Positions 37,020 to 49,061 of a stretch of 64,000 nucleotides of DNA are shown here, in pieces. A program made the position numbers and the translations under genes. The notes beneath the pieces are model-generated. The model was not told the DNA's origin and searched no databases. It saw only the letters and a list, made by a program, of their open reading frames with translations. The stretch comes from Amia ocellicauda (taxonomy: Eukaryota > Chordata > Actinopteri > Amiiformes > Amiidae): NCBI RefSeq assembly GCF_036373705.1, contig NC_089856.1:12301001-12365000 (forward strand), written 5' to 3'. Within the stretch, counting starts at the first letter, position 1; every line of letters begins with the position of its first letter.

Positions 37020-38176
37020 TTCCAGTGCCGCGTTTCCAGTGTTCAGAGCCGGTTAACTGGCCGCTGCTGGACGCGCCGTGACGTCCGTCCACTGAGGACA
37101 CGAGTCTCTATCAGAGGAGTGAGTCTGACTGAGACACAGGAGGACAGCAGACACACTGTGTCGGAGGATATAATCTCAAGTGCCGGTGCGATCACGAAGA
37201 ACTTGCAGTTTTATTAGCAGCACAGAGTGAAATCCACGTACAGAGACAATGACTGATACAGTTCATATCCGAGTGCATTCAAAACTGTGATTCACAGACC
37301 GGCGCAGCGCCTGACTGGTTAAAATAAACTGAAGGATAATAATCGCATCAGCAGCAGATATTATTCATATTTTATGAAGAACTGGACATTGTTTCAGGCT
37401 GTGTTGTGTGAATGGTGTGCAGGACAATCCGCACAGACAGTCAGTGTGAAGAAACACGATTCAGTTAACGTGTCCATTTACAAGATCAATGAATGAATTA
37501 ATAAATACAGCAGATCTGGGTTTCCCTCTAAAACATTACGGACTGGTTTTATAAATGCGTCCATACACGCCATGACTGAAACGTGCGCACTTTAGTTCAA
37601 TTATAAGCTGCTATATTGTATCCGGATGATTCATCGTGAAACGTGTGTATTTTGTTTCAACTGTAACTTGCCCGGGTTAAGGACGTCTGATAAGTACATT
37701 ATACATAATACGGCAAAAAGTATTGTTTGCAGTTACAAATCTGTAGTAAGAGTAATAAATGAAGGCAGTCGCGCTGTGCCGTTTAAAATACATATATACC
37801 AGCACAAATGATGACGATAATAATAACATGACATTTAATATTTAGTATTATTGTTGCACATGGAACCGTATTCTTATAGGAACACGCCTGTCTGAATATA
37901 ATGGCTCTACACGTTCAGCTCTTCCCGACATCTCTGAACAGAAATGTGTATTTATTACGCGGTTTACAATCATGTAAAGCACAAATAATAAAAGGGACAC
38001 AACAGTCCTCTCCACGTCAGGCTGTGTCGCTCGTAGTGTTGATCTCCGTCTCGGTTTTTAAAACGAAACAAACCAAACCCACAGTCGCTGCTCCTCCATC
38101 AGAAGCAGCTCTGGACGCGTCTGAGGACGGCATGGCAGACACGGCGCTTAAGCCAGTGGAACCGAGGGATAGGATT
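37020..38176. mobile_element. Harbinger-like element, copy 1 (non-autonomous)
   Basis: It shares long similarity with 49062-50252, including a decayed Myb/SANT-like block near 37180-37235. It ends CGCTTAAGCCAGTGGAACCG at about 38150-38169, an end also found in copy 2. No transposase was seen. Confidence 0.6.
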
Positions 38177-38189
38177 CTTGATAAGGTGA

Positions 38190-38590
38190 TACTTCAATTC
38201 ACTCCTTTATCTGAAATTTACAAGTGTACCTTACGCTACACTGTTCTACAATTGGAGCATAGAGTGGCTCTCAAACACACCTTCATTGCACAGAGGTGGA
38301 CTCAACAAAACGAATTACATGACTTCTAAAGACAATCAGTTTCACCTCAGCTCCATCAGGTGTGTCAGAGCAAAGGGGGTGATTACTTATGCATTCAAGT
38401 ATTTCCTGTTTTGTATTTGCAATTAATTTAGAACAATCTGCAGATTGTATGTTTCACTTTGACATTATGGACATTTTCTGTGTTGATCAGTGGCAAAACC
38501 TCGTGATTAAATCCATTCTGATTTCATGTTGTAACACAATGACATGTGGAAAAGTCCAAGCAGGGTGAATACTTTTGACAGCCATTGTAG
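38190..38590 (+). mobile_element. Tc1-like element, one end only
   Basis: The 3' part of a Tc1-family element without its transposase. It has GGGGGTGATTACTTATGCAT near 38376, a spacer, and the terminal text GGTGAATACTTTTGACAGCC ending at a TA near 38590. It lies directly after the Harbinger-like copy 1. Confidence 0.65.
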
Positions 38591-39639
38591 TTTGTTGCCC
38601 TGGTTTATGGAATATATAATGTACTTTGAATGTCTGTGTTTCACAAAATCTTGCAGTGCTGACTTGGAATTGGAATTCAGTGATGGAGTCTCTTTTGAGA
38701 CTTGGCATTGCATTCGTACTGTGTGCCAATTTGTCAGTGAGGGGGTCTGACCTTCTGAAGACCATCATGAAAGTGTAATCTGTCGTGCTTTGGTGAACAC
38801 AGACCTTTTTTGTAAAACACAGCGATTCAAAAGTAACCTCTGTCAAAGATGACTTCTTTAGCACAAGCCTAAATTTCTCAATTAAAAATGTATTTATATA
38901 ATTGCAAAAATAAAGTTAGATGAAGGTAGAGAAATATACATCATACATGATCTCTCACTCCCACTCACTGACCTTTAAATGTGGCATCTGTGTGGCGATG
39001 CGTAAGGCGAAGTACGCCCCAAAAGGACACACCCAGGATGCCCACCCTGCCCACGCACACCTGGGGGTGTCTATCCAGCAGCCCCAAGGCCAGTTTTTAC
39101 TCTCTGGGAGTCAAATGATTGTGATTTACATCCTTGAACACAAAACCTCAATCAAGGTGCAATCTGTGAATGGGATTTGTAGCAGTAATTGTATAGAGCT
39201 GTGAAGCAGTGCAGTAGTGTGTATCCAGTTGTATAGTCTGAAGTATTGTTTGTGTTGCATAATATAGTTTGTGTGCAACAGTAATAGCATAGTGTGGATG
39301 TAATAAAGTACTGTATGTGAAGCAGTAATAATGTACTGTGTAAATCAGTAATAGTGTAGTTTGAGGAAAATTGTACCAATTCTGTAGCAGTAAGAATCAG
39401 TAAGTGTAGCCTAGATCAACAATAATAGTGTAGAGTTGTGTGTGTGTGTGTACCATTAACAGTGAACTCTATGTTGCAGTAATAGTGTTACTGTATTCTT
39501 GTGTCAGTAGTTAGTGCATTGTAGCAGTAATGATGTAGTGTTCTTGCAATGTAGTTCTATGGGGGGGTCAATCCAAATCCTGCTCTATAACTAAATCAAA
39601 TCACTGAATCCAAAGGGTAGTCAATATTCATAAATCGTT

Positions 39640-39790
39640 AGTTTGTTACCAGGGTCAGGTTCTCTTCAGCAAAGTCAAAGTCAGGGTCGCGGTCATAATC
39701 CAGGGTATTTTTGTCTGTATTTGAATCTCGCACACTTTCTCCCTCGCTGTTCAGGAAGCACATGGGTCTGTGTGGGGATTCTGGGAGATG
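39640..39790 (-). other. Isolated exon-like open segment, unidentified
   Basis: The minus strand has a stretch encoding RPMCFLNSEGESVRDSNT and DYDRDPDFDFAEENLTL, followed by a GTAACA donor-like site at about 39645 and preceded by a CCCAG acceptor-like site. Codon choice and acidic composition look coding. It does not match the thioesterase family region expected here, and I cannot identify it. Confidence 0.25.
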
Positions 39791-40197
39791 TACTATATTA
39801 TCTGTCATTTTAGTCATCTTATTTACTTTCTTCATATTTACCTACATTTGTATTAAATTTAAGTATGAATTACTCTAAGAATATATAAGAATCACGGAAT
39901 AACTTACATTCAGAATAATTATTTTACCTCCAAAGCTTACATAGGTTTGTCTAATAAATAAACACAAAAATCTTACACATGGATTTTGATTTATTTAACT
40001 CTTCAGATTGTCACTCTTTGATTTATTTCACTCTTCAATTGTTGTATTTTTTCCAGTCATAATATAGACATATTCGGTTTAGTTTCCTTCAGTTAATATC
40101 TTACAAGCACTTTTTTTCATTTTCTCATTGTATTTGAAGTACTGTCAGACTGCAGGTTTCTTTCTTCCAAGTACTGAATTAATGGTTACTCGCAATT

Positions 40198-40275
40198 TTG
40201 CGCTGCTCCTGTTGGGATCGCTGGAATCTGCATATCTGCGCAGAACTGCGGACATCTGTGCTGCATAAACGCGAC
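40198..40275. repeat. Interspersed repeat, inverted partner of ~60385-60465
   Basis: TCTGCGCAGAACTGCGGA and flanking text recur in reverse complement near 60385-60465 with scattered mismatches. The family is not recognised. Confidence 0.6.
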
Positions 40276-40357
40276 CTTGATTCTACTGACACCACACACC
40301 TTCAGTTTTCAGAGCTTCTCAAATGTTCGGAATGGCAGATAAGGGATTGTGGACCTG

Positions 40358-40523
40358 TACTATAAAAAGTAAAAGGTTGCCTAAAACAATAAGTAATCAT
40401 TACTTATTTCTGTTTCAAGGTTCTCCAACAATAAGGAATGGTTAGGCTACTTATTTCTGTTCTTTGGTTCAATTACTTGTATAAGTTATTTGTTTTTTTA
40501 GCAACCTTTTACTTTTTATAGTA
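40358..40523. mobile_element. Small MITE with 23-bp perfect inverted ends
   Basis: The arm 40358-40380 (TACTATAAAAAGTAAAAGGT...) is the exact reverse complement of 40501-40523. The 120-bp interior is AT-rich without coding content. Confidence 0.75.
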
Positions 40524-41400
40524 TTGTCAATTGCTATTTCATTGATGAAAAATTCAAGAGGGGCGTGGGGGGTCCATGGCCACGCTGTCATTCCCTCCAC
40601 CAAGGTTCAGGACAAAGTACCTATGTTACTTCAATCATTACGTCTTCCACTAAATATAAATATAAATGTTAAATATGGAGTTTGCAAAATAAATATTTAG
40701 CTAACATGCAAATACAGTCCCGCCCCTCTTGTAAGGTCAGCCTCTCACTGCAGTGGGCGGTACTTCAGTAACCCGTGTAATGTCAGCCATTTCAGTGCAT
40801 CATTGGGGCTTGCTATATTTTTATTTAACTCCACATTTAACATTTATATTTAACATTTATATTTATATTTAACATTTAGATTTAACATTTGTATTTAACT
40901 TTTACATTTAACTTTTACATTTATATTTAACATTTATATTTAGATTAAATATTTATTTAAAAACTACATATATTGTGTGACTCAGAGATTTGGGATTTAG
41001 TTAAATATTTAATCAAATGATAAATATTTATTTTTCAAAAACAGAGATTAAGCATTTATTTAAGTATTTATTTAAAAAAAACGAAATCTTTATAAGTGTG
41101 GAAAAAACGGCTTAAGTATTTACTAAATGTGTAAAAAAACATAAGGTTTAAGTTAAATGTGTGAAAACAGACACTCGAAAAAAAAGTGTGCAGTGTTTTA
41201 CATTTGACACCCCATACACATGTGGATGCCTTATTATTATTGATTTCTTATATTAAGTTTAGCTGAATTCAAATAATGATCCACTCCAACTGGATATTAA
41301 TAAGTGAATTTGCCTTGTTCGTTCGTTCTACTCTGATAATGTTTAACTCCAGGAAATTATACATTTAAAAAATAATAATAATAATAATGTATACATAAGA
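40524..41400. other. AT-rich intronic sequence
   Basis: No gene was seen. A degenerate TTTATATTTAACA-type tandem tract covers about 40825-40950, with more AATAAATATTTA-type text to 41130. Confidence 0.5.
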
Positions 41401-41409
41401 AAATAACAA

Positions 41410-41480
41410 GCACTGTTCAGGAATCAAAGCCAGGTCACCAGGTTCACAGTGCTGTTCCCTAACCACTACACCATCTGATG
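41410..41480 (-). repeat. tRNA-derived SINE head
   Basis: On the minus strand TGGTGTAGTGGTTAGGG resembles a tRNA A box and GGCTTTGATTCC a B box about 30 bp later. The anticodon region does not fold convincingly, so this is a tRNA-derived remnant and not a functional tRNA. Confidence 0.45.
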
Positions 41481-41653
41481 TACAACTTTAATATGAAACC
41501 TCTTTTAAGCTGCCAGCTGTCGTGACTAATTGTATAAAACTGAATTATTGGGGTTATAGTTTCAAATTAATGTATCAATTAAAAACATACATTATAATAA
41601 ATAATACAAAATAGTTGTGTGTTTGTGTTTGTATTTATATAGCCTGCCTACTA

Positions 41654-42548
41654 TGCACCGATCAGCCATTACATTATGACCACTGACAGGTGAAGTGAAT
41701 AACACTGATAATCTCGTTATCATGGCATCTGTCAGTGGGTGGGATATATTAGGCAGCAAGTGAACATTTTGTCCTCAAAGTTGATGTGTTAGAAGCAGGA
41801 AAAATGGGCAAGCATAAGGATCTGAGCGACTTTGACAAGGGCCAAATTGTGATGGCTAAACAACTGGGTCAGAGTATCTCCAAAACTGCAGCTCTGGTGG
41901 AGTGTTCCCGGTCTGCAGTGGTCAGTACCTATCAAAAGTGGTCCAAGGAAGGAAAAGCGGTGAACCGGCGACAGGGTCATGGGCGGCCAAGGCTCATTCA
42001 TGCACATGGGGAGCGAAGGCTGGCCCGTGTGGTCCGATCCAACAGATGAGCTACTGTAGCTCAAATTGCTGAAAAAGTTAATGCTGGTTCTGATAGAAAG
42101 GTGTCAGAACACACAGTGCATCGCAGTTTGTTGCGTATGGGGCTGCGTAGCCGCAGACCAGGACAGGCTTACCCCTGTCCACTGCCGAAAGTGCCTACAA
42201 TGGGCACGTGAGCATCAGAACTGGACCATGGAGCAATGGAAGAAGGTGGCCTGGTCTGATGAATCACGAGTTCAAGGTGTTGACTTGGCCTCCAAATTCC
42301 CCAGATCTCAATCCAATCGAGCATCTGTGGGATGTGCTGGACAAACAAGTCCGATCCATGGAGTCCCCACCTCGCAACTTACAGGACTTAAAGGATCTGC
42401 TGCTAACGTCTTGGTGCCAGATACCACAGCACACCTTCAGAGGTCTAGTGGAGTCCATGCCTCGACGGGTCAGGGCTGTTTTTGGCAGCAAAAGGGGAAC
42501 CTACACAATATTAGGCAGGTGGTCATAATGTTATGGCTGTTCGGTGTA
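41654..42548 (+). mobile_element. Internally deleted Tc1-like element, both ends present
   Basis: The ends TGCACCGATCAGCCATTACA and the reverse complement of ATGTTATGGCTGTTCGGTGT(A) are near-matching inverted repeats with TA on each side (41652-41653 and 42549-42550). The first transposase part reads [20 protein letters not shown] and continues through WSDESRVQ. A deletion then joins it to VLTWPPNSPDLNPIEHLWDV in another frame, so much of the catalytic core is missing. Confidence 0.9.
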
Positions 42549-44082
42549 TATACACATATGTGTGTTCTTTGGCTCTACAATAAGTGAATGCACTCATGGT
42601 TACAAAGATTAAAGCGGAGAACATAGAATGATGGGGGCGAATTGACGGAGACGAATTGACGTCCTCCCAGTAAAAAATGTGTGATGAGATGTGATCGAGC
42701 CCATTACTTATTCTTTTGGAAACTGTGAGAAATAAGACATTTGTTGAAATAAGTTGGATTTTAGGGTGATATATAAAACCTGTTTTCTGAAGGTCAAAAC
42801 AACAAGCTCTGAAAAAAGATTGTGGTTAATTCATTACAGATTAATGAAAAATACAGATTGAAGTAAATTCATCTCCATGTAACATTGTTTGAAAAGAAAA
42901 TATGTGAATTTGGCATCAGAAAATGGAACAGTGTATCAGCAGAGCTCTTTTCACATTTCTCTATTTCCTTCTCATTTTCCCTTCTCTCTCACTTACCTCG
43001 AAGTACTGATCTCCGACATTGATGGTGTGTAGTGGCCCTGGAAGCTCCCTGTGCCCACAGTATGTCAGGGATAGACTGATGAATCCTTGAGAAGCCAGGA
43101 GGGCAGCGCGGTACTCAGAGTTCCCCCTGCCCATCCCAGAGATGTCCAGCACTGCAGGGAACGGTCCTGGACCTGGAGAGATGAGGTCAGAAAGGGCAGC
43201 TGTCTATTTGTGTTTACTGCAGTGTCTGAATTTCATAGGAACCCCAGATTTATGATATGCTTCTCATGTTATTTCAGTAGTGATCAGATTTTTTTGTATT
43301 GTTGTTTCATAAGGGGCTTCTGCTTTCCATTCGAAATGGAGATCTCCATTACCAACTGAATCTTTTACAGCTTTCTCATGCTTCTGTTTTTTGCTTCCAA
43401 TTGATAATTAATTGTGCTGAGAAGTAATAAATTCAGAAACTGGGAGCTGGGTTGGAACAAAATCCAAACACACTGCAGGCATTCCAGGAACTTGAGAGAC
43501 TCAAAGTCTTGTGTCTGTGATTGCTAACTACAAACGGGGCCAAATGCAGTTGTAAAGACTTTCAATGATGTATTCACCTCTGTTCATCAAAGCAAGATCT
43601 TCCAGTCAAATCCCTACCAATTCAACTGCATCAAACTCAGCTTTTCAAGCTTGGAAGGAGATTCAGAGTCCCAAATTGGCTACAAAGATTATTAGGGAGC
43701 TGAGTCTCTGGACCAAACAGATTTTTCTTCCTTGGTGAACTAAAACAATACTGCATGATCCTTCATATGAATGAAATATCTAGTCTTATCAATGTATCAC
43801 ACCATCTATACAAAGGGCGAATAACCCCACCATTGACAGGCACTTTGACCTGTCAGTCTATCAATCTACAAGGCAGTTATAACACAAGCAATAGGAGATC
43901 TGTGTATGTAGTTAGTGCCCAACACAATGATCACATTCTCTAACAAATTCCCACTTAAACAGGAGCTAGTGCTCCTTAGACATTACTCAGTGCCCCCTAC
44001 CAAATCAGTTCTTACTGCAACTGAATGCTGCAATTACTGCCAATACTGAACTGAAGACAAAAACAGCAGTAGTTAAACAGCA

Positions 44083-44125
44083 GTAGTCATGGCTGAGTGG
44101 TTAAGGCAATGTACTAGAAAGTGCT
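44083..44125 (+). repeat. tRNA-Ser-like fragment
   Basis: GTAGTCATGGCTGAGTGGTT followed by AAGGCAATGTACTAGAAA closely resembles the 5' half of a vertebrate tRNA-Ser (AGA). The 3' half is not recognisable. It is a pseudo-tRNA or SINE head, not a working gene. Confidence 0.5.
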
Positions 44126-44254
44126 GTCAAGATGTTAGGTCACAGTCAAGGGTTACAGGAAAGGGAGCAATGGGGAAATCAATCAATAATACAAGTATTG
44201 ATAACGCAAGAAGCATGATAAAATGCTGTGAAGTGCTATCTTCCAGGGATTAAA

Positions 44255-44635
44255 AGGACTAATATTACAAGTACTGTCTGAAAAGATGTGTCATGAGTAA
44301 GCACCAGAATGAGGTCAAGGACTCTGCTGTTTTGACTTCTGTGGGAAGGTCATTCCACCATTTAGGGACCAGGGATGAGATGGAGCGGCTCTGGAGGAAG
44401 GAGAGTGGAGAGGAGGCAGAGTTAGTCTTCTGGCACCGGAAGACCGCAGTGGTCTGGAGGGGATGTATGGGGAGACGAGGGACTGAAGTGGTAGGAGAAA
44501 CCATGGGATGCGATGAGGGGGCCCAGGGAGCAAGTGTAGAGAGAGAACAGGAGGGGGCCCAGGATGGAGCCTTGGGGTACACCAGTGAGGAGAGGTTGGG
44601 GGGTGGATGAGGAACCTCGCCATGCCACTTGGTAG
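44255..44635 (-). mobile_element. L2-like LINE fragment with internal deletion
   Basis: The minus strand shows the RT motif [20 protein letters not shown] and, after a deletion and frame changes, the C-terminal text PKWWNDLPTEVKTAESLTSF. It is 5'-truncated and dead. Confidence 0.75.
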
Positions 44636-47295
44636 GAGTGACAGAAACATGGCTTACAGAAAATGATGAAGATGAATACAAGTTGAAAGGATACACACAG
44701 TTTAGGGAGAGACAGTTTAGGGAGAATAGGTGGTGGGGTAACATAATATGTCAGAAATGACATTGAGGCAGAAAAACTCAAACTAGATCCTAGTAATGGA
44801 ACAGAATCTTTGTGGGTTAAACTTTTGAATAAAAGGTCCGGATGATTAGTGGTAGGAGTTTGTTACAGACCACCCAACTCAGATATTCAGAAAGATGTTG
44901 CATTGTACAATGTAATCAGGACTGTATGTAACAAGAATGTGGCTGTTATAATGGGGGATTTCAATTTCCCAAACAGATTGGGAAAGCCCTATTGGGACTA
45001 CAGAAGCAGAAATAGAAATGGTTGAGATAGTAAATGACTGCTTTCTAACTCAATTTGTCAGGGACCCGACCAGAGAGAGCGTATGCATTGACTTGATCTT
45101 TTCAAATGACCAAGATAGAGTCAGAGGGACAATAGTTAGAGAACCAATGGCCAACTGTGATCACAACATGGTTAGCTTTCTTTAAAAAAACAAGGACCAA
45201 GTCTAAAACAATGATCTACAATTTTAGAAAAGCAAATCTTGAAGGTATGAGGCGGCACTTAGAAGAGTTACTGGAGCACACTGGATACAGATTCAGTTAA
45301 AAATGGACGGTTACATTTTAAGAATATACTACTTGATGCTCAGGAGACATTTGTACCAAAACTTAGCAAACTGAGGACCAAAGAACATTGGCCAAAATGG
45401 TTTAATAGAGGTATGCAAAAAAATAAAGAGAAAGAAAATGTTGTATAGCGTATACAAAAGGGATAGAGATTAAACAAAATACAAAGAATATGTTGAACTG
45501 CAAAGAGATCTGAAGAAAGGGACCAGGAAAACAAAGAGAAATAGAAAGAAACATAGAAAGAAACATAACTCTTAAGAGCTTTTTTCAATACTACAACAGC
45601 AAGAGACCTATAAAGTAGTAAGTGAAACGGATAAAGGGCAAAAATGGAAGTGTCTTGGATAACGAATAAGATGTGGCAAATGTTCTAAATTAGTATTTTA
45701 CAAAGAAAAGAAAAAAGAGATAACATGCCACAGGTTAACAATCAGTCCAAACTCTAAGAGATATCAAGATAAATGAGGAGGAGGTACTAAAGGGATTAGC
45801 AGAATAAAAAATGAACAAATCACCTGGGCCAGATGGTATATTTCCAACAGCACTTAAAGAAGTGCTGTTGGAAATATACCATCTGGCCCAGGTGATTTGT
45901 TCATTATTTATAGGCCACTAACTAAACTATTCCAAATGACACTTAGAACACGGGATGTGCCAACTGACTGGAAGACGACAAATGTCATACCAATCCACAA
46001 GAAAGGGGACAAAACTGAGCCAGGAAATTACAGACCAATCAGTCTCACCTGCATCACCTGTAAAATGTTGTAAAAAATTATTAGACAGAAAATAGAGGAG
46101 CATCTTAATGAAAACCATATTCTTGGAGATAGTCAACATGGGTTTAGATGAGGCAGATCATGTCTTACTAATTTATTTTAAAAAATTGAACATGCAACTG
46201 CAGCTGTAGATCATGTGAAAGCATATGATATGATATACTTAGATTTTCAATAAGCTTTTGAACACTAGGTCTCTTTCCACACCAAAGACTGATCCTCATA
46301 TTGGAAGCTGTAGGAATTCAGGGAAATGTAAGTAGATGGATTATGAACTGGTTGATATATAGGAAACAGGGTGTTGATTAGAGGAGTTGCTTCTAACTGG
46401 AGTGAGGTTGTTAGTGGAGTTCCACAGGGATCAGTACTAGGGCCTTTGCTTTTTCTAATCTATATTAATGATCTGGACTCTGGGATAGTTAGCAAACTTG
46501 TCAAATTTGCAGATGATACTAAAATAGGTGGCTCAGCAGATACAATCTCAGCAGCACAGGGTATTCAAAGGGATAATATTCACCTGTGGGCCGACACCTG
46601 GCAGATGAAATTCAATGTGGACAAGTGCAAGGTATTACATGCAGGTAACAAAAATGTCCACTATAATGACACTATGGGAGGAATAGAACTAGATGAAGTA
46701 ACGCATGAGAAAGACCTAGGAGTCTACGTGGACTCCTCACTTTCTCCATCCAAACAGTGTGGGGAAGCAATAAAAAAGGCAAACAGGATGTTAGGGTATA
46801 TTGTCAAAAGTGTAGAATTGAGAACAAGGGTAGTAATGTTCAGACTGTACAATGCACTAGTTAGAGCTCATCTGGATACTGTGGACAGTTCTGGGCTCCA
46901 CACTTCAAGAAAGATATCGCTGCTCTAGAGGCAGTTCAGAGGAGAGCAACCAGACTTATCCCAGGTCTGAAGGGAATGTCCTACTGAGAGACTGAGGGAA
47001 CTGAACCTTTTCACCCTGGAACAGAGGAGACTACGTGGGGACTTGATTCAAGTCTTCAAAATCATGAAAGACATCGACCACATCAAACCAGATCAGCAGG
47101 GACACGAAGACCCGGGGACACAAAAGGAAATTGGGCTTCAAGGCATTCAAGATGGAAAACAGGAGACACTTCTTCACACAGAGAGTTGTCACAATCTGGA
47201 AGAAACTCCCCAGTGATGTGGTTGAAGCTGAAAATGTGGGAACATTTAAAAATAGGCTGGATAGGATCCTTGGATCACTTAGTAATTAATGGACA
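44636..47295 (+). mobile_element. CR1/L2-type LINE, nearly full length but decayed
   Basis: An endonuclease part shows VTETWLTE (44637), VCYRPPNS (44860) and MGDFNFPN (44955). An RT part shows NKSPGPDGIFP (45815), DWKTTNVIPIHKKGDKTEPG (45970), VPQGSVLGPLLFLIYINDLD and LVKFADDTKIGGSAD (46400-46540). A C-terminal tail near 46930-47290 matches the FKNRLDR-type end. Many stops and frameshifts occur. A perfect inverted repeat interrupts the RT N-terminus at 45810-45905. Confidence 0.85.
45810..45905. repeat. Perfect 46-bp inverted repeat with 4-bp spacer
   Basis: The arm 45810-45855 is the exact reverse complement of 45860-45905, separated by AAAG. The left arm is normal LINE RT sequence. The right arm is its inverted copy and replaces the LINE text expected there. 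Confidence 0.97.
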
Positions 47296-48021
47296 CCAAA
47301 CGAGCATGATGTGTCAAATGGCCTTTCATTTGTAAACTTTCTTAACAATAAGGTAGTTAAGAGCCCTTACTCTACAATAGTTGATGGATGGACTGACTGC
47401 ACAAATGACAGATTGACTGATGCACTGACAAGAGGACTGACTGACTGACGGACACACTAGCAGACAGGTGGACTGACTGAAGGAGTAACTGGTGGGCTGA
47501 CAGGTATGCTGACCAATCAACAGACAGACTAACAGACAGAGAGACACACTCACACACAATTTACCTCAGGTTCTCTCCACCCCAAGGCTGCAGACTCCAG
47601 AACAGACCCATGGGTTCCAGACCGCTGTAGGAACCCCCCATAGACTGGTCCCGGGACACTAATGGAAGAGAGGGCACAATTGCTACACAATGAAGCACCT
47701 CCACCCCTGCCCTAAATACACAGTGCCCTTAAATAAACCTTACTCAGTTTGTGGCATTCATGTTCCATAATAAGGCGTTACACTTGTAGGTACTGACAGT
47801 GTAACCCACAAGGACTATTTTAGGATGTGGTCCTAGGTGGAAATTAATGAAATGACTGAAAATAAAACTAAATCTCAGTTTATCTGAAAGCTAATTTGCA
47901 CATTCCCTCCTGATCACTGATTCTGGTTTGCTGTGCTCCATAATAAAACTCCAATATTGATTTCTGCAAAGTTAAAATGCTTAATCTTTAATAATAAAGA
48001 TGTCTGTGGCAATTAGGGTTC

Positions 48022-48457
48022 TGTCACGGTCTCCCCTGCTTCTACCTTAGTTCACCACCAGAGGTCTCCCTCTCCCGAATACTAACTCTAGTGCTTCTCC
48101 TTTCCTTTGTCCAGTTCAACCAGTTCTTCCACATTCTTTCCTTCCAGGTGCACCTGTTCTGTCCTCCTCTCCTGTCATTGGTTAGTCATTCATTCACCTA
48201 GTTCAAACCCTCTTTGCTACACAGTATTTAAACCCCTCAATTCTGTGCCTTGGTTCTTGTTTGTGTAACCATGTATTTGACCTTTTGCTACCCTCTCTCG
48301 TTTATCCCTTTTTGGATCTCCCTACTAGCCTGTTCGCCTGATCGATTGACCTTGGACTGTCCTTGTTAACTCTCTCTCGTTTTGCTCTTATCGGATTATC
48401 TGCTCCATATCTAAGCCTGCACTTGGATCCTTTCCTTTGGTCCTTGAGGACGTCACA
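48022..48457. mobile_element. Solo LTR, copy 1, with 5-bp target duplication
   Basis: It starts TGTCACGGTCTCCCCTG and ends GGACGTCACA, flanked on both sides by GGTTC (48017-48021 and 48458-48462). A related copy lies at 54373-54851. No internal retroelement sequence is attached, as expected after LTR-LTR recombination. Orientation was not determined. Confidence 0.9.
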
Positions 48458-48462
48458 GGTTC

Positions 48463-49060
48463 ATTTGTTCCCTTTGTTCCCCAGTGCAATATTTTTGGAA
48501 GATGTCCGGTAATCTTACATACTGTAATGTATTGAGTATGTAGTAAAAATATTTTTGAAACATATCAGTGTACGATTTGCCCTCAAACCTCCCGTTGTCA
48601 AATCGCCAGCAACCCCCCCAGCTGTCATTTCTCCAGCACCCCCAAGGGCATCCACATGCAAATTTAGATGCAGGGGGCCCATGACTCCAGCATGTGACCT
48701 TAACTCCCTGGCAAACAACTTTTCAAGTCAGGACATTTCAGAGAACAGATGGCTGTAAAATTAGGTGAATTTAAGCAGATGCAGAATTTGGTTGAAATTA
48801 AATCATTTGGAGATACTAAAATGTGTAGAGTAAAAATTTACTTTCCTTCTTTTGCAAGTGGTTTACAAGCGATGTGCACTAAGATTATAGGATTATAGAA
48901 TCACTCCTTGAACTAAGAAAGTATCATCAGGCCCTGCGGCAGAATTAACTTGGCAAGGGGCATCAGAAATGATTAAGGGGGCACAGCTCTGCTCCGGTGT
49001 AAGATACAATAGTTACCGGCCATACAAAACTTCCCACCCACCTTTCCGGTACCATCTCTC
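48463..49060. other. Intronic sequence, nothing recognised
   Basis: This lies between the solo LTR and the Harbinger-like copy 2. No coding, RNA or repeat signature was seen. Confidence 0.5.
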
Positions 49061-49061
49061 T

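Noticed and set aside
38190..38590. Host gene signal around the 142-codon frame at 37901-38329
   Set aside because: The frame spans the end of a Harbinger-like copy and the start of a Tc1-like end, so it is composite transposon sequence.
44083..44160. Functional tRNA-Ser gene
   Set aside because: Only the 5' half matches; the T-arm and acceptor stem cannot be formed.
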